64,000 nucleotides of DNA from assembly GCA_021432635.1 (NCBI GenBank), contig MU270066.1, positions 124,001-188,000 on the forward strand, read 5' to 3'. The stretch comes from Thozetella sp. PMI_491. Lineage: Eukaryota; Ascomycota; Sordariomycetes; Chaetosphaeriales; Chaetosphaeriaceae. Of the stretch, positions 44,839 through 56,600 are shown one piece after another. The position numbers and the translations under genes were made by a program. Position 1 is the first letter of the stretch, and each line of letters starts with the position of its first letter. The notes beneath the pieces are model-generated. The model ran no database searches, was not told the DNA's origin, and worked only from the letters and a program-made list of their open reading frames with translations.

Positions 44839-47195
44839 GGAATGGGCTTGAGGAATTGTAAGGTTAAACACTCTGTCTTAGGACGTTATTCTACGCTATG
44901 TTGTTTTATCAATATCTCATACAAGTGATATTGGTTTAGAGGTGTGTGTGTGTGGTACGCGGTGCTGACGACGGTTGGAGCTGGAAGAGGAGCGAGCCAG
45001 ATGTGAATGCGGTGACAGCCATCTCCGCAATAGTTATGTTGGTGTAGCCGGACTCGCGGCGCGGCCAAAGAAGATGACCTGCTCCGTACGCCTTCGTGCA
45101 CATACCCCATCAATCTTTGCTGTGTGATTTGCTTGGCTCATTACTTGCGCCTAAGACGGCGGGTATGACACCCGCTGTGCTAGCTAAATGTGTTTGTTTG
45201 CTTGTGCTCTACGCACCTAGCCTCACAGCTCTGCAGCACCATATTTACGAGTTATATTTAGTGGGATGGCGAACCACGCATAATATCGATGGCGACTGAA
45301 TGACCATATCAGCCTTCTGATCTACGCGAGCTGTGCGGTACGTAAGAACCGTATTGACCACTTGAGCTGAGACATCCAATTGGCGCTCCCAATACGAGCT
45401 ATGGCAGACATACGTGATCGTAGTGACCATACAAGCTGTATAAACTACAAATACCTCCAAACTATGCTGGCTATCACTAACCATACGCGATATAGACCAC
45501 TACTGATGTGTTTGTTTACCTGTGCTGGCTCAGCCGCAAAACTGTTTCCTGAGCAAAACCCTGGCTTAGAATGGGCAAGAATAGCTGTCGCAAGTTTCCT
45601 AAACGCCTTTTGGCGTTGATGGGGGTACATGGACCAAATCCGTCGACTGAATTCCCACCTTGTATTCGACGCAGGATGTCATAGAACACAGGAAAGTACC
45701 TACCGAAGCCCGGTATTGGGGCTGCTGAAATGTCGGGCGCGTGGCTATTGTTCTCTGCAGTGTTAAAGGCAGGCGGCACTCGAGCAACACCACAGACACA
45801 GCCCTGGCTGTATAGGTAATGAGGCTGTGCAGTGAGGGCCTGGAGAGGGAAGAAATTGCTGTGAAGGTAAGTCACTGTGATGGGCTTTTACCTCCCCTGG
45901 CCCCCCTTCCCGTTGCCACCCCACCAATAAAAACACCACAAGGCCCGGCAAGATTGTCTACCTATGTAGTACGTACATAGAGTAACTTATCTATTGGGTA
46001 CGAGAGGGCTAGAGGATACAGAAATTGCTGTGAAAAGTATGTATCTATACGTACCGTTACCGCTGCGCCTTCCTCGCGTTCACAAGCCCTAGCAGTGCCG
46101 AGTACTTAATTAGTTTAGGTACTTAAGGCAGTTTGGCAGGAGAGGCTCGGAGAGGAAATAAAATTGCTGTGAAAAACTAGCCTGCTCCCCCTTTGCATGG
46201 CAGCGCGGCAAACAGCGGTGGCGGACTACACCTAACTACGTGAAGTATGGTGAACATGTATCGATAAAAATATAGTCTTCCCAATTTCCTATATACGGAA
46301 AGATGCCCCAAAATACTGATTTATGCTGCCCTACTACTCGCATCTGAATGCACCTTAGAGCACCTCTTACAAGTGGTATTGGGCTAGGGGTTGCGTGTGG
46401 GGGAAATATCCCAGCTTGGGCTCAGGGTTGCCGAAATGCTGCACGCATGGCTATTATTTCTATAGCGCCAACGTGAGGTCAGGCGGCCCTCGAGCCCTGG
46501 ACATTCAGTGAGCGCTCGCATAGGGAGAAAATTGCTGTGAAAGGTGTGCCGAGCTGTATATCCGTCCTTTCTTCCCTGCCCACCCCAGCTCCCCTTGTAT
46601 GTAGACATAGCCCCAGTAGCTACGAGGGCTGAATTTGCCAAACTTGGCACGAGGGCGCAGATTAGGAAGAGGCTTTAGTGAAAAAGTGGCGTGTGGGAAG
46701 CCCTGGCAGTGGCAACAACCTAGGTGGCCAGGGCCGCTAGGGCGCTTATTTGGCATAAGGGACCCAGCGAGGTAAAATATTGCAGTGAAGAGAGAGTGTA
46801 CGTACCTTGAGATACGTACCGACAGAGCCTCAATATCAGCGCCTGACGTCACCGTTAGTCTGCTTATCTCGGCTTTACGAGCCCGGATGGGGGGAAATGC
46901 CGTGGAAGTAGGGGCCTGCGTTGGTACAAGCCACGAGCCACAAAGAGACAAACCACACTTGCATAAGCCGCAGATTAACCCTACAAATCAGAATGAACAT
47001 ATCAGAAGACAGAAATATAGCCTCTCATATATTCTATGTACAGACGGATGCCCGAAGGGACTGGTTTATGCCGCCTCACTACCTGAATGCACCTCAAACT
47101 CCCGTTGAACTTATGGTGAGCAGGAATCAAAAACTTAGGGCTCGTCCGACCAGCGCCAGCAATCCCGGCCACAAATGCAATATCAATTCTGTGCC
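44839..47195. other. 2.4-kb repeat-rich, gene-free region
   Basis: No coding frame is convincing. From about 45.1 kb the sequence is a patchwork of related degenerate segments, with five copies of an AAATTGCTGTGAA-like motif and a longer pair (45712-45860 and 46410-46535). A (GT)n run lies at about 44942-44953. It resembles an old, mutated repeat field rather than a gene. Confidence 0.55.
45712..46790. repeat. Degenerate dispersed repeat family
   Basis: The core aaattgctgtgaa occurs at about 45853, 46022, 46161 and 46529, and as atattgcagtgaa at about 46776. Flanking context is shared between some copies: ctgaaatg..gcgcgtggctattgttctc...aggcggcactcgag (45726-45785) matches ccgaaatg..cgcatggctattatttct...aggcggccctcgag (46428-46495). 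Copies are in direct orientation with spacing of about 140-370 bp. No terminal repeats or transposase remnant were found, so the element type is unknown. Confidence 0.65.
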
Positions 47196-48911
47196 TTAAG
47201 CCCTCGGGGTGAGATAAGCGTAGAGCGGCGGCTTGTCCCAGAAGTTGAAAACCTTCTGCTTGATCCATCCCCTGCTTTCCTCCGCCATCTTCATGTCGAA
47301 GTTGTAGACAACGCGGGCCAGAATGAGCCGCATCTCCGCATATGCCAAGCTACGAAATTAGCCACAGAGTCCCGGATTGAACAAGGACACAGAGCGCTTA
47401 CTGTCTTCCCACGCAGTTCCGGGTGCCAATGTGGAAGGGCTGAAGGACCTCTCTCTCGTCTGCCGCGAATTCCGGATCACCGAGGAATCGCTCCGGGTGA
47501 TACTCGAATGGCTTGAGCCAGTTTGCGCTGTAGTGATACGCTGCGTAGTGGTGGACGGCCACGTGAGTCTAGCAGTGTCAGCCTGATTGGTCCAGAGCAC
47601 GGGTTGGTCGGAGTGCAAGTCACTTACATCTTCTGGGACGAAATGTCCGTTTACCGTAATACCGCCGCTCGGTGCCACTCTCGGAAGCCCTATTGCGACA
47701 GGCGGGTACATGCGGAACGCCTCGTCAAGGCAGGCAAGCATGTACGGCAACTGGCCGGCCGCGTTAACGGTGATCTCGTCTTCGGACGTGAATCTGGCGC
47801 GAACTTCTTCCTGAAGCTTGGCGAGCTTCTCCGGGTTCGCCAGCAGCAGATACGTAACACCTGCCAGCAGCGTGGCCGTTGTTTCGGATCCACCAGTGAC
47901 GAGAAGACTGGCATTGGAGACTAGATTAGGCATAGGCATATTCTTGGAGAGAGAAATGGTCAGCAGGGGCTCAGCTCGGCCTGGAATTCGCTTGGCATGG
48001 CCTACTCACCCACTCCGTGACCTTGCTCAAGAGACCCTCCATCAAGTCTGACCGTTGCTCACCAGATTGCATGCGCTTCAAGACCTGGTTGCGCGCGAAG
48101 TTCTGGTAGAACTCTTGCTTCTTGAGCATGGACTTGGGCACGAGCTTGAGGAGGAAGGTGCTAAAGAAGCCATAATGCGCGGCGGCCTGCAGGATCACGC
48201 CCATCTTGGCGGTGAAAAATATGTTCTTGACCCATGGGTGGTACTCGCCCGACTTCAAGCACCCGAAGGCCTCACCAAAGGCAAGATCACCGATGATGTC
48301 AAATGTGGTGAAGTTGTACCAGGCGGTCATGTCGACGGGCCCCGTCTTGGAGTACACCCTCAGTTGACTGATGAGCAGGTCGACGAAGCTCTTGATGATG
48401 GGCTCCTGATCGCGCATTGACTTGTCCGAGAAGCCGTGGGCCACCTGGCGGCGGAGCCGCGAGTGCTCCTCTCGAGGGGCTGAGATGATATCTGTGGGCA
48501 TGCCCTTGACAGGCCGGTAGAAGGGCAGCCACTTGCCGACCTCCTCTTTGCCCGGGCCGCGGTGGCCCATGATCTCCTTCCAGGCGGAGGGGTTGGCGAA
48601 GGCCAGCTCATCGGGTGCGACGCGTACGACAGGGCCATACTTTTCGTGCAGACCGAGTATGTGGTGGACCAGCGTGCCCCGGAGCGCCTGGACCAAGCTT
48701 GGAAGACGGAAGGCGCGGTGCAGCAGAGGCCCAGGAAACTTCCGAAGGGGGTGGAAAAAGAGGTTATACATGACCTGGAATACCACCCAGAGGGCGGCTG
48801 CCTGGGAGGGCATGAGATGGCTGATCGAGCCAGGGGCATTGCACGAAGACTTACCAGCGACAGCCATATAGCAAGTTGTGCCGCGGCGCGAATGTTGACG
48901 TGGATAGGCAT
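47196..48911 (-). CDS. Cytochrome P450, CYP65/TRI11-like
   Basis: Five exons on the minus strand: 48911-48855, 48801-48010, 47942-47628, 47568-47402, 47349-47196; 494 aa. N-terminal membrane anchor (AAALWVVFQVMYNLFF) then HPLRKFPGP, the proline hinge. I-helix GGSETT at 300-305, ExxR as E357-A-F-R360, heme loop F433-H-I-G-T-R-N-C440-V-G. Cys440 is the heme ligand. The whole pattern, including LPRVAPSGG, YAEMRLILARV and WDKPPLYAYLTPRA, is that of the isotrichodermin C-15 hydroxylase (TRI11)-like CYP65 group, a large family of ER monooxygenases used in secondary metabolism and xenobiotic turnover. The substrate cannot be told from sequence. A 54-bp minisatellite lies 55-220 nt upstream of the start. 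Exons 1 and 5 are short but keep phase and motifs. Confidence 0.9.
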
Positions 48912-49774
48912 GTTCAGATAATTGGCGAAGGTCGGCCTGGCGGTTCTCGCAAGATGCAGAAGTTGGTCGAGTGCCCCGAAGCTTTAATACCTTGTTGCAA
49001 ACCTCAAAGAACGTATTCGGGTCGAGTGCCCGACGCTTTAATACCTTGTCGCAAACCTCAAAGCACGTATTCAGGTCGAGTGCCCGACGCTTTAATACCT
49101 TGTCGCAAGGCTCAAAGCACGTATTCGGGTCGGCCCACTGTCCCGATCTTCCTGGAATGGATTCATGTTAAAAAGCTACTATAGAAAACCAAGCAAGGGG
49201 CACCCTAGAAAGCAGATCTCCTCGATATTTCTTGTTTGGGACTGGTCTCCATGTGATTGATGCGAACTAATCGCCCAACCCGCGGGGGCCCGTGGCTATG
49301 CTGTTGCAATGGCCAATGTGAACAGACTTGAAACTTTTGCCGTAGCGTATCAGACGTTATGGAGAGGGATCACAGCCCTAAGGCCGACGCTAAGGGCACG
49401 GGCAGAGGTTCCGGCGCGTTGTTTCCAAGGTCAATCAGGCCCACCTGCGAGTTCAGATGACGAGGCCGGCACCCTCCGTATTCGTTTGCTCCGACAGGAA
49501 ACAGCCCCGGAATCCAAGCATAGCCGCCCCGGAGGCCAGGCAGACTGAGTCCGGACTGGAATCTCGGGCCACTATCATGCTCCGAGAAACCAGAAGAACC
49601 CGGGCCGTATTAGCGAATATGTGTATTTATTGATGGTGATTCCTTGGTCTTTGATCGATTCTGCATCCAGACAGTCACTCATCATCCATCGCCTCCTAAG
49701 CTACCCAACGAGCGACGCTCTGCCAAAACACACCACTTTTAAATCTCAAGATCGAGAAGCAATCAGCCGCCAAA
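48912..49774. other. Divergent promoter region with minisatellite
   Basis: Upstream of the P450 (minus) and the DUF7053 gene (plus). It holds the 54-bp tandem repeat listed separately. The remainder, including 49200-49774, has no recognisable gene. Confidence 0.55.
48966..49130. repeat. 54-bp minisatellite, three copies
   Basis: Three head-to-tail units starting at 48966, 49021 and 49075 (periods 55 and 54), each beginning gtcgagtgcc and containing ctttaataccttgt, a caaacctcaaag-like block and acgtattc. Copies 2 and 3 are nearly identical; copy 1 differs at about five positions and by one base of length. A fourth unit starts (gtcgg) and fails at 49134. The 54-bp period is 18 codons and stays open on the plus strand, but no gene context supports translation. 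Confidence 0.9.
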
Positions 49775-50316
49775 ATGACTGGAGGTACGTAGCGCGCCCC
49801 CCGGCACTCGAGCAAATCCTCTGACTGTGACCAGTCCTCAACACCACTCACACAATCGAGCTCAAGGGTGCACTGCCAGCTGGCTGCACGCCCGAGAAGG
49901 CCATCGCTCTTCTCCACGATCATGAATACATGATCCGCCTGGACAAGAATCTCGATCGGTACGAGACCAACGAGGCCCCAAAGAAGGAGCCCGAGGCGGT
50001 GGATGCCGCCCTCAAGCCCTGCGGCGAGACCAAGCTTTACCTCATTCACGACAACGTGAAGAACGTCCCCGGTGGCATCTGGGACTCCAAGGTCGACTCG
50101 TCGGCCGAGTACACCAACCTCGAGTCGGGCATCTTCATCCTATCGCGTCCCCCCATGGGTATCGTAAGCCGTGGCAAGTGGCTCGTCCAGGGCGGCGAGC
50201 TGGTCGTCGTCACCGAGATCTCGTGCTCCAAGCTGCTCCTCCCGGTCGTTAAGTCTGGCTACAAGGAGAACCTTGACGGCATGTTTGACGCAATTCTTAA
50301 GAAGCTTGCTGCCTAA
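49775..50316 (+). CDS. DUF7053 domain protein
   Basis: Two exons, 49775-49784 and 49835-50316, with a 50-nt intron (GTACGT...GACCAG) after only ten coding bases; 163 aa, M-T-G-V-L-N-T-T-H-T-I-E-L. The body matches the small fungal DUF7053 family: PEKAIALLHDHEYMIRLDKNLDRYE near the N-terminus, then GETKLYLIHDNV, PGGIWDSKV, GIFILSRPPMGIVSRGKWLV and a final amphipathic helix. Length fits the family (~150-200 aa). These proteins are predicted compact beta-rich, possibly ligand-binding, domains. No catalytic residues or function are known. No signal peptide, so probably cytosolic. It diverges from the P450 across the minisatellite-bearing promoter. Confidence 0.83.
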
Positions 50317-50751
50317 GTGGCGTGACCATCGTCACCGAATGGCCGGGATCGCAATCATGTACATAAAACAAAGCGGATACCTAGCGATATATAACGGCCT
50401 CGGTGCTGCCTTGACTGACAGGCCCCTGCCTATAAATCGTAGCGTGAGGATGTACGGCCAAGATGGGGGTTATTTCTAAGGTAGGTAGGTGCCTGGCAGG
50501 CGGGGTAGGGATTGTGGGGATCAAACCCCCCGATACCGCCACCAATCTAGACTTATCCTAGCAACTGCGCTAAGCAATGATTCATATAATGAACGGGCAC
50601 AAAGGATTCCTTTGCGGCTTTCCAGAGATCTAAGGTTGAAGATGGGATTCCTTCCACCATATGCTGACTATACAACTGATACGTCTTAGCAAAGCCTCAC
50701 CCCATATTGTCACATCTTAGCCGGTCTCAACCACCGTGTCGCTCGCTTACC
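50317..50751. other. Intergenic region
   Basis: Short region between two plus-strand genes. A TAGGTAGGTAG motif lies at 50480-50490. No gene recognised. Confidence 0.5.
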
Positions 50752-51490
50752 ATGGCAAAGACTTGGTCATACGCCACTCGAGACGACCTTCCTGGCCTGG
50801 TGGATCTCATGTATGCGGCCTTTGCGAGCCCTGAATGTTATGAAATCTTCCATGACGATGAGGGCGGCCGGGCGTTCATCAGAGCGATGTATGAAGCGGC
50901 CATCTGCCCGCCCCCGCCAGGTCAACCTTGGCAACAGCGGAAAGTCGTTGTCATCCGAGATGACGATGGTATCTCACATACCCCCCTCCTAGGTTGGATT
51001 AACAGGTAGACTGACCTTACCAAGGCAAAGTTCTGTCCTCAGTCATCTACTACATCGTGCGGCCCGAAGACAAAGGGCTTTGGCCTTGGAGTAAACGTTT
51101 CCCAGAGCCCACACCGGATATGGGCCTGGATAAGAAGGTCCTGGACGAGTTCTATACGGGAGCACTAGTACAAAGTGCCAAGTATGTTGGTGAGCAGCCG
51201 CACATTTGTATGCCGATTTCCCATACGCGCCGCTCTATCAATGCTTTGAGAAGATGTCTGACAAAAAGGGTTAATCAGATGTCAATTCTGCTGTTACGTT
51301 GCCCAGCCACCAGAGAAAAGGTTACATGAGTACTCTTTTAGATGTGGGCAACCAGCTGGCCGACGAGTTGGACTACCCCTTGTTCTTGATGGCGACCGTG
51401 ACGGGCATGTCTGGGTATTTGAAAAAGGGCTATGGACCTCTGGGGACTGGAGGTGCGATGCTGCGAAAGAAGAAGAGCGAGCGCATTTAG
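50752..51490 (+). CDS. GNAT-family N-acetyltransferase
   Basis: Three exons: 50752-50992, 51043-51207, 51279-51490; 205 aa. Start M-A-K-T-W-S-Y-A-T-R-D-D-L-P-G-L, a typical GNAT beta1-alpha1 opening. Exon 2 carries IVRPEDKGLWPWSKRFPEP. Exon 3 supplies the acetyl-CoA pyrophosphate-binding loop in LPSHQRKGYMSTLLD and the final GYLKKGYGPL strand. Joining exons 2 and 3 at 51207/51279 gives PHIY|VNSAVTLPSHQRKG in frame, which is the family pattern. An unspliced reading looks frameshifted only because the 71-nt intron is ignored. Intron 1 uses a weak GTTGGA donor (50 nt), so the GWIN boundary is the least certain point. Such GNATs acetylate small amines or act in detoxification; the substrate is unknown. 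Confidence 0.8.
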
Positions 51491-52288
51491 GTATAGACGA
51501 TAGACGTAGGATGGAGTGACGAAATTAGAGGCTCTAGAGCTAGACCAGGGGTATAAATTTGTGTTGAATCGTAGATATGCTTTGCACGCCATTTGAGCCG
51601 TGGAACTCGCCTTGCATCAAGTATTGCATTTTATCGTATGCGTGAGTCCCTTCAATAGCGGGGTAGCCGCTAAGTGTATACGCGAGGATAACAAACAACA
51701 TCAAATATTGGCTTCATACTCTGCAAGATTGCCTACCCTGCGTAACTAGGTACCTACTTAGGTAAGGCGTAGGTATAGGCTCTAGAAACCTAGGCAGAGA
51801 CATACCTAAGGTAAGTTAGGTATTCTTAGTACAGTTGTCGGATCGCTTTGTTCGGGTTGGCTCCATAAAATGGCCCCACCGCCGTGGCAGGTCTCTGAGA
51901 CAGCGGCCAAGAGATATTATAAATCTCGACGCCGAATCGCCAATGCGCCCCACATTCGGAGCGCCGTGGCGCTCAATCTCTATGGACGAGCCGGTGCTTG
52001 GGGTAAGCAACCAAGAGATACACGCCGCGGCGAGCACGATGCACTTCTTTGTTGCTTCCACCACTGTGAGTAAGTAGAACCAAAGCGAATGCATTCGTAA
52101 CGCCTTTAACGCGCAAACTGGCGATTTCAAAATGCAAGCGGTATAAGAACGGACGGTTGGACGTGAGGATGAATATTTCTGGTCTTGCAACAGCATCAAT
52201 AGCAATACGATATCAATCGCAATAAATTCTTGATCTTCTTGAAAGAACCTCTACAGTTCCGAATTTTTTTTTAAAAAAAATTGAAGCC
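51491..52288. other. Intergenic region with TAGGTA/TACCTA cluster
   Basis: Upstream of the SDR gene. Between 51748 and 51825 the motif taggta or its complement appears about five times (ctaggtacctacttaggtaag and following). The 129-aa minus-strand frame at 51816-52205 has no domain. No RNA gene seen. Confidence 0.5.
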
Positions 52289-53225
52289 ATGTCCGCCCAG
52301 AAGACTACCGTTCTGATCACTGGCGCTAACCGAGGTAGGGCCTGCCAAAATGATCACATGTCTCAGTTTGCTAACACTTCCTTCTCACAGGTATCGGGCG
52401 CGGCCTCGCCGAAGAATTCCTAGGTCGTCCCAACCATATAGTTATTGCTGCCGTGCGAGACACCAAAAGTAGCAGCACAGTGTCTCTCAAGGACGTCACG
52501 CCTGCTGAGGGCACCTCGCTCCTGATCGTGAAGATCGACAGCAGCTCCGAAACCGACCCGACCGAGGCCGTCAAGACCCTCGAGACCGCCGGCATCTCAT
52601 CGCTTGATATCGTTATCGCCAACGCCGGTATCGGTGAAGTTTACTCACGCGTGGAGGGCATTGAGATCGACGACTTCCGGCTGCTATTTGACGTCAACAC
52701 CCTTGGCCCCCTGCGCCTGTTTAAGGCCGTCTACCCGCTGCTGAAGGCAACGGCGGACCAGAAGGGCCCCGGCGCGCCCAAGTTCCTGGCAATCAGCACA
52801 AATGCGTCAAGTATCACCGACTTGGAGGCGAACAAGGACTTCCTGCTCGGAAGTTATGGCGCGGCCAAGCTCGCCCTCAACTACCTCGTGCGACGGGCGC
52901 ATTTCGAGACGCCGTGGCTCACGGCCTTCTTTATGGATCCTGGGTAAGTTGTCATCGCCATTCTGCAGATAGGAGTCCTGGCTGACCTGAATCAAGATTT
53001 GCGCAGACGGACATGGGCAACGCAGGGGCTAAGCGCTTCGGCATGGAGACGGCATTTGTGACCGTCAAAGACAGCGTGGATGGCATCACCAAGAGGGTAC
53101 TTTAACTCCAATCCTTCTCTCTCCTTGATTTTTAGTTAACATATCTCAACCAGCTCGATGGTGCGACCCGGGAGGAGACATCGGGTAATTTCTACAGCTA
53201 TGCTGGCCACGCCATGGCATTCTAG
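52289..53225 (+). CDS. Short-chain dehydrogenase/reductase (ketoreductase-like)
   Basis: Four exons: 52289-52334, 52391-52943, 52997-53096, 53154-53225; 256 aa. Classical SDR layout: cofactor loop T11-G-A-N-R-G-I-G18, N93-A-G95, active-site Ser near 151, and Y171-x3-K175 (SYGAAKLALNYLV). The region after K175 reads FMDPG|FAQTDMGNAGAKRFGM, so the P-G turn after beta-6 is split by intron 2. Overall resemblance is to norsolorinic acid ketoreductase-type SDRs, NADPH-dependent enzymes that reduce ketones in fungal metabolites, but SDR substrates cannot be assigned from motifs. Only 444 nt separate it from NLR2 downstream, in the same orientation. Confidence 0.9.
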
Positions 53226-53669
53226 ATCGATCTTGGAGGATGAAGGAAGCGGCGGACGTGGGATGCTGAGCTCTTGGGCGTTCTGAAGGGGTGCATTTCT
53301 TGACGAGTCTGCGCTGTCATTTTCTTAGGTGCCATAAAAAGAATGATATGTTTATCGGCATATTCTGTTATCGGGACGTGTACATATCACGAGGCGAACT
53401 TTGGCAGCTGAAAGGGGCCTGTCCTCAGCCGCTTTCCCCCCACTGTGCAGGGGCTACCCGCCCCCTTTCTATCGACTCATCAATCTCTGATCTCCTCAGC
53501 CACGCCTCTCTTCAAGAAATATCGATACTAAGAACCGTGAATGTGCTCGCTGGTTCGTCTAGACTCTCATCGCGCGCTGAGGAAGCTGCATTTGGGATGC
53601 TATCGGTGGGCGATTTGACACTCAAGGTACCGCTGCTTTCAGCTTCCCCTACATTCAGAAACCGGCGGT
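53226..53669. other. Short SDR-NLR2 intergenic region
   Basis: SDR 3' UTR plus the promoter of NLR2. No other gene or repeat recognised. Confidence 0.5.
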
Positions 53670-56600
53670 ATGGCCGACGCCGGAGGGAGCAATTACCACA
53701 GTGGTGGCATTCCTGAATCCGGCTTGACAATACTGTTTGAGCCTGCGACCCCGCGTCTCGAGTAAGCATTCCATGTTGTCGCTCCCTATTCTATCTACCT
53801 GCTCGTCGTGGCGGCTGACCGGAAAGCATTGTTTTTATCCATGGGTTTACTGGCCATCCGGAACGCACGTGGGTATGCAAGAAGGGAACACCAGCGCATC
53901 GCGAGGGCGGCATCGCGGGTCACGATACCGCAGAACTTACTTCCAAAGTCCGCAAGCTCAACCCATTCTCGACTCCTAGCACGCCTGTATATTGGCCACG
54001 AGATCTGCTCCCCACCACTGTTCCTGATGCACGCATTTTGACGTACGGATATGACACACGGGTAAGGCACTGGGCTGGCCCCCAAGTGAGCAAAAGCACA
54101 GTCTACGACATTGCCTGGGATTTTTTGGTTGCGCTGGAGCGCGAACGCCAGTCCGATCCATTGCGACCGGTATTGTTTGTGGCACATAGTCTCGGGGGTA
54201 TCGTTACCAAGGAGATGCTGCGCCGGTCCAACGGATGTACCTTGGCGCAGAGCCACCTCCACCGCATATTTAGGTCTACGCTGGGAATCATGTTTTTTGG
54301 TACACCCCATTCCGGTGCTGATCCCCGTCGATTCTTTCATCGCGTTTTCGAGAATATGATCCGGGCTGCTGGCTACCAAGTCAACGAGCAGATCGTTAAC
54401 ACCTTGCTACCTTCGGCGGAGCGACTCAGAGAACTGAGGGATGAGTTCGGTCCTATGGCTCAGAATCAGCATTGGACCATACACTCCTTTCAAGAGCAGT
54501 ACGGGTTCACCGTCCTAGGCGGTCGCAAGGTATGTAAGAGGGTAATATGCTCTTCGATGGCTCGCTTTCTCACCCTGTTTCAGGTGGTTGACGATACGTC
54601 GTCGTATCTGGGGATCCCGGATATTGAAGTGCACGAGCACATCGCGCAGGATCATGTGCACATGTGCCAATTTAGTGGCCTAGAGGACCCCGAATATCGC
54701 AAAGTGGCCAGCGCCTTCCGCAGATTTGTGAAAAAGCTTGACAGGCTTGACGACGACGCAGATGGCACGCCGTCGCTGAGTGCAGACCAAAAGAGCCAAT
54801 TTCTGATCTCGTTGAGATTCGACCAACTAGATTCCAGGCAACTAAACATCAGGAATGCTCATTCCAAGACCTGCAAATGGATACTGAACAACGTCGAATA
54901 TACGGGCTGGCTGGACCAATCTACGCAGGGGGAACATCACGGCCTGCTGTGGATTAAAGGACACCCCGGGACTGGAAAGTCGACATTGATGAAGTTTGTC
55001 GTATCTGACACACGGAGGAAATTGAGAGGCGCAACTGTCATCTCGTTCTTTTTCAATGCACGGGGCAACCACTTGGAGAAGTCCACGCTCGGAATGTATC
55101 GATCCATACTGCTACAGCTTCTCGAACGACTACCAGAACTCCAGTGTGTTCTTCAATCACTCGAACTGGATATGGGGAGTGGGGGTGATTATCAATGGAG
55201 CGTTGAATTGCTGAAGACGCTATTCGAACAAGCCGTGCAAAGCCTCGGCCTACGTCGCGTTGTGTGTTTCATTGACGCACTTGACGAATGCGAAGAAGGA
55301 CAGGTCCGGGACATGATGTCATTCTTCGAGCATCTCTGCGAATCAACTACAACCCAAGGCATCAGATTCCAAGTGTGCTTTGCCAGCCGGCACTATCCCC
55401 ATATCAGTGTTGCCAAGGCGGCCGGATTGACTCTTGAAGGACAACAAGGGCACAGCCAAGACATTATTACTTACTTGGAAAGTGAGCTGAAAATTGGCCA
55501 TAGTAAACTGGCAGAAAAGGTTCGGGCCGAACTTCAGCGAAAAGCTGCTGGGGTTTTTATGTGGGTTGTCCTGGTGACCGAGATGTTGAACAAAGAGTAC
55601 GATGCCGGACGTGTCTACGCTCTCCAGAAACGAATCGAGGAGATTCCTGCAGATCTGCATGAGCTACTTCGCAACATCCTAACGCGGGACGATCTTCATA
55701 GAGACGAGCTATTGTTGTGCATTCAGTGGGTGCTTTTCGCGAGAAAGCCGCTCAGGCCGGAACAGCTATACTCCGCTATCCTCTCTGGCGTGAGCCCTGA
55801 AGCCATCTCCACATGGGACCCTGATCTGAATACCGCCGCTACGATGGAGAGATTTATAATCTCCTCGTCCAAAGGGCTCGCCGAAGTCACTAGGTCCAGG
55901 CTCCCTACAGTCCAGTTTATCCACGAGTCCATCAAGGACTTCTTACTCAAGCAGGACGGGTGGAAGGAGATCTGGCCCGATTTCGAGGGGAGCTTCCGAG
56001 GCACGAGCCACAACCGACTAAAGCTATGCTGCCTCAAGTATATAAGTATCGGTGCTACCGAGCTGGGCATCACTGATTCGAGTTCTCAAATACCACCTTC
56101 GAAACTGACAGGCGAAGCTCTCGGAGCGGCGCGACAACTAGCGGACACCGCCTTTCCCTTTTTGAGGTATGCCGTGACCAACATACTGCACCATGCCGAC
56201 GCAGCAGAGGGAGAAGGGGTTGACCAAAAGCACTTTGTCGAGGCCTTCCCGCCTGCTGCCTGGCTTGAGCTTGACATACTCCTTGAGAGGCACGAAATCC
56301 GCCGGCACAGCCCAACGGTATCTCTACTGTACCTACTAGCGGAAAACAATTTTACGCATCTCATCCCGCTTGTCACATCTAAAACGGCATGTTTTAAGCC
56401 TGAAGGCGAGCGTTATGGCATGCCGATATTTGCTGCTGTAGCCACCGGCAGCCAGGAAGCGGTTGTGGCATTGTTGAAGATACAGGGGGAGATGCACCCG
56501 CCCGAATCCTCGCTGCGTGGCCTATACAAACGGTGCGATCAGGGTGCAATCCGGCGCTTGTGCTACAGACGAAATATCAGGTTTTCGAGAACTCAAAGTG

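Noticed and set aside
48966-49130. CRISPR-like array
   Set aside because: Units are contiguous with no unique spacers, and the DNA is fungal; it is a minisatellite.
51208-51330. Frameshift/pseudogene in the GNAT gene
   Set aside because: A 71-nt GT-AG intron restores the family motif in frame (PHIY then VNSAVTLPSHQRKG), so no mutation is needed.
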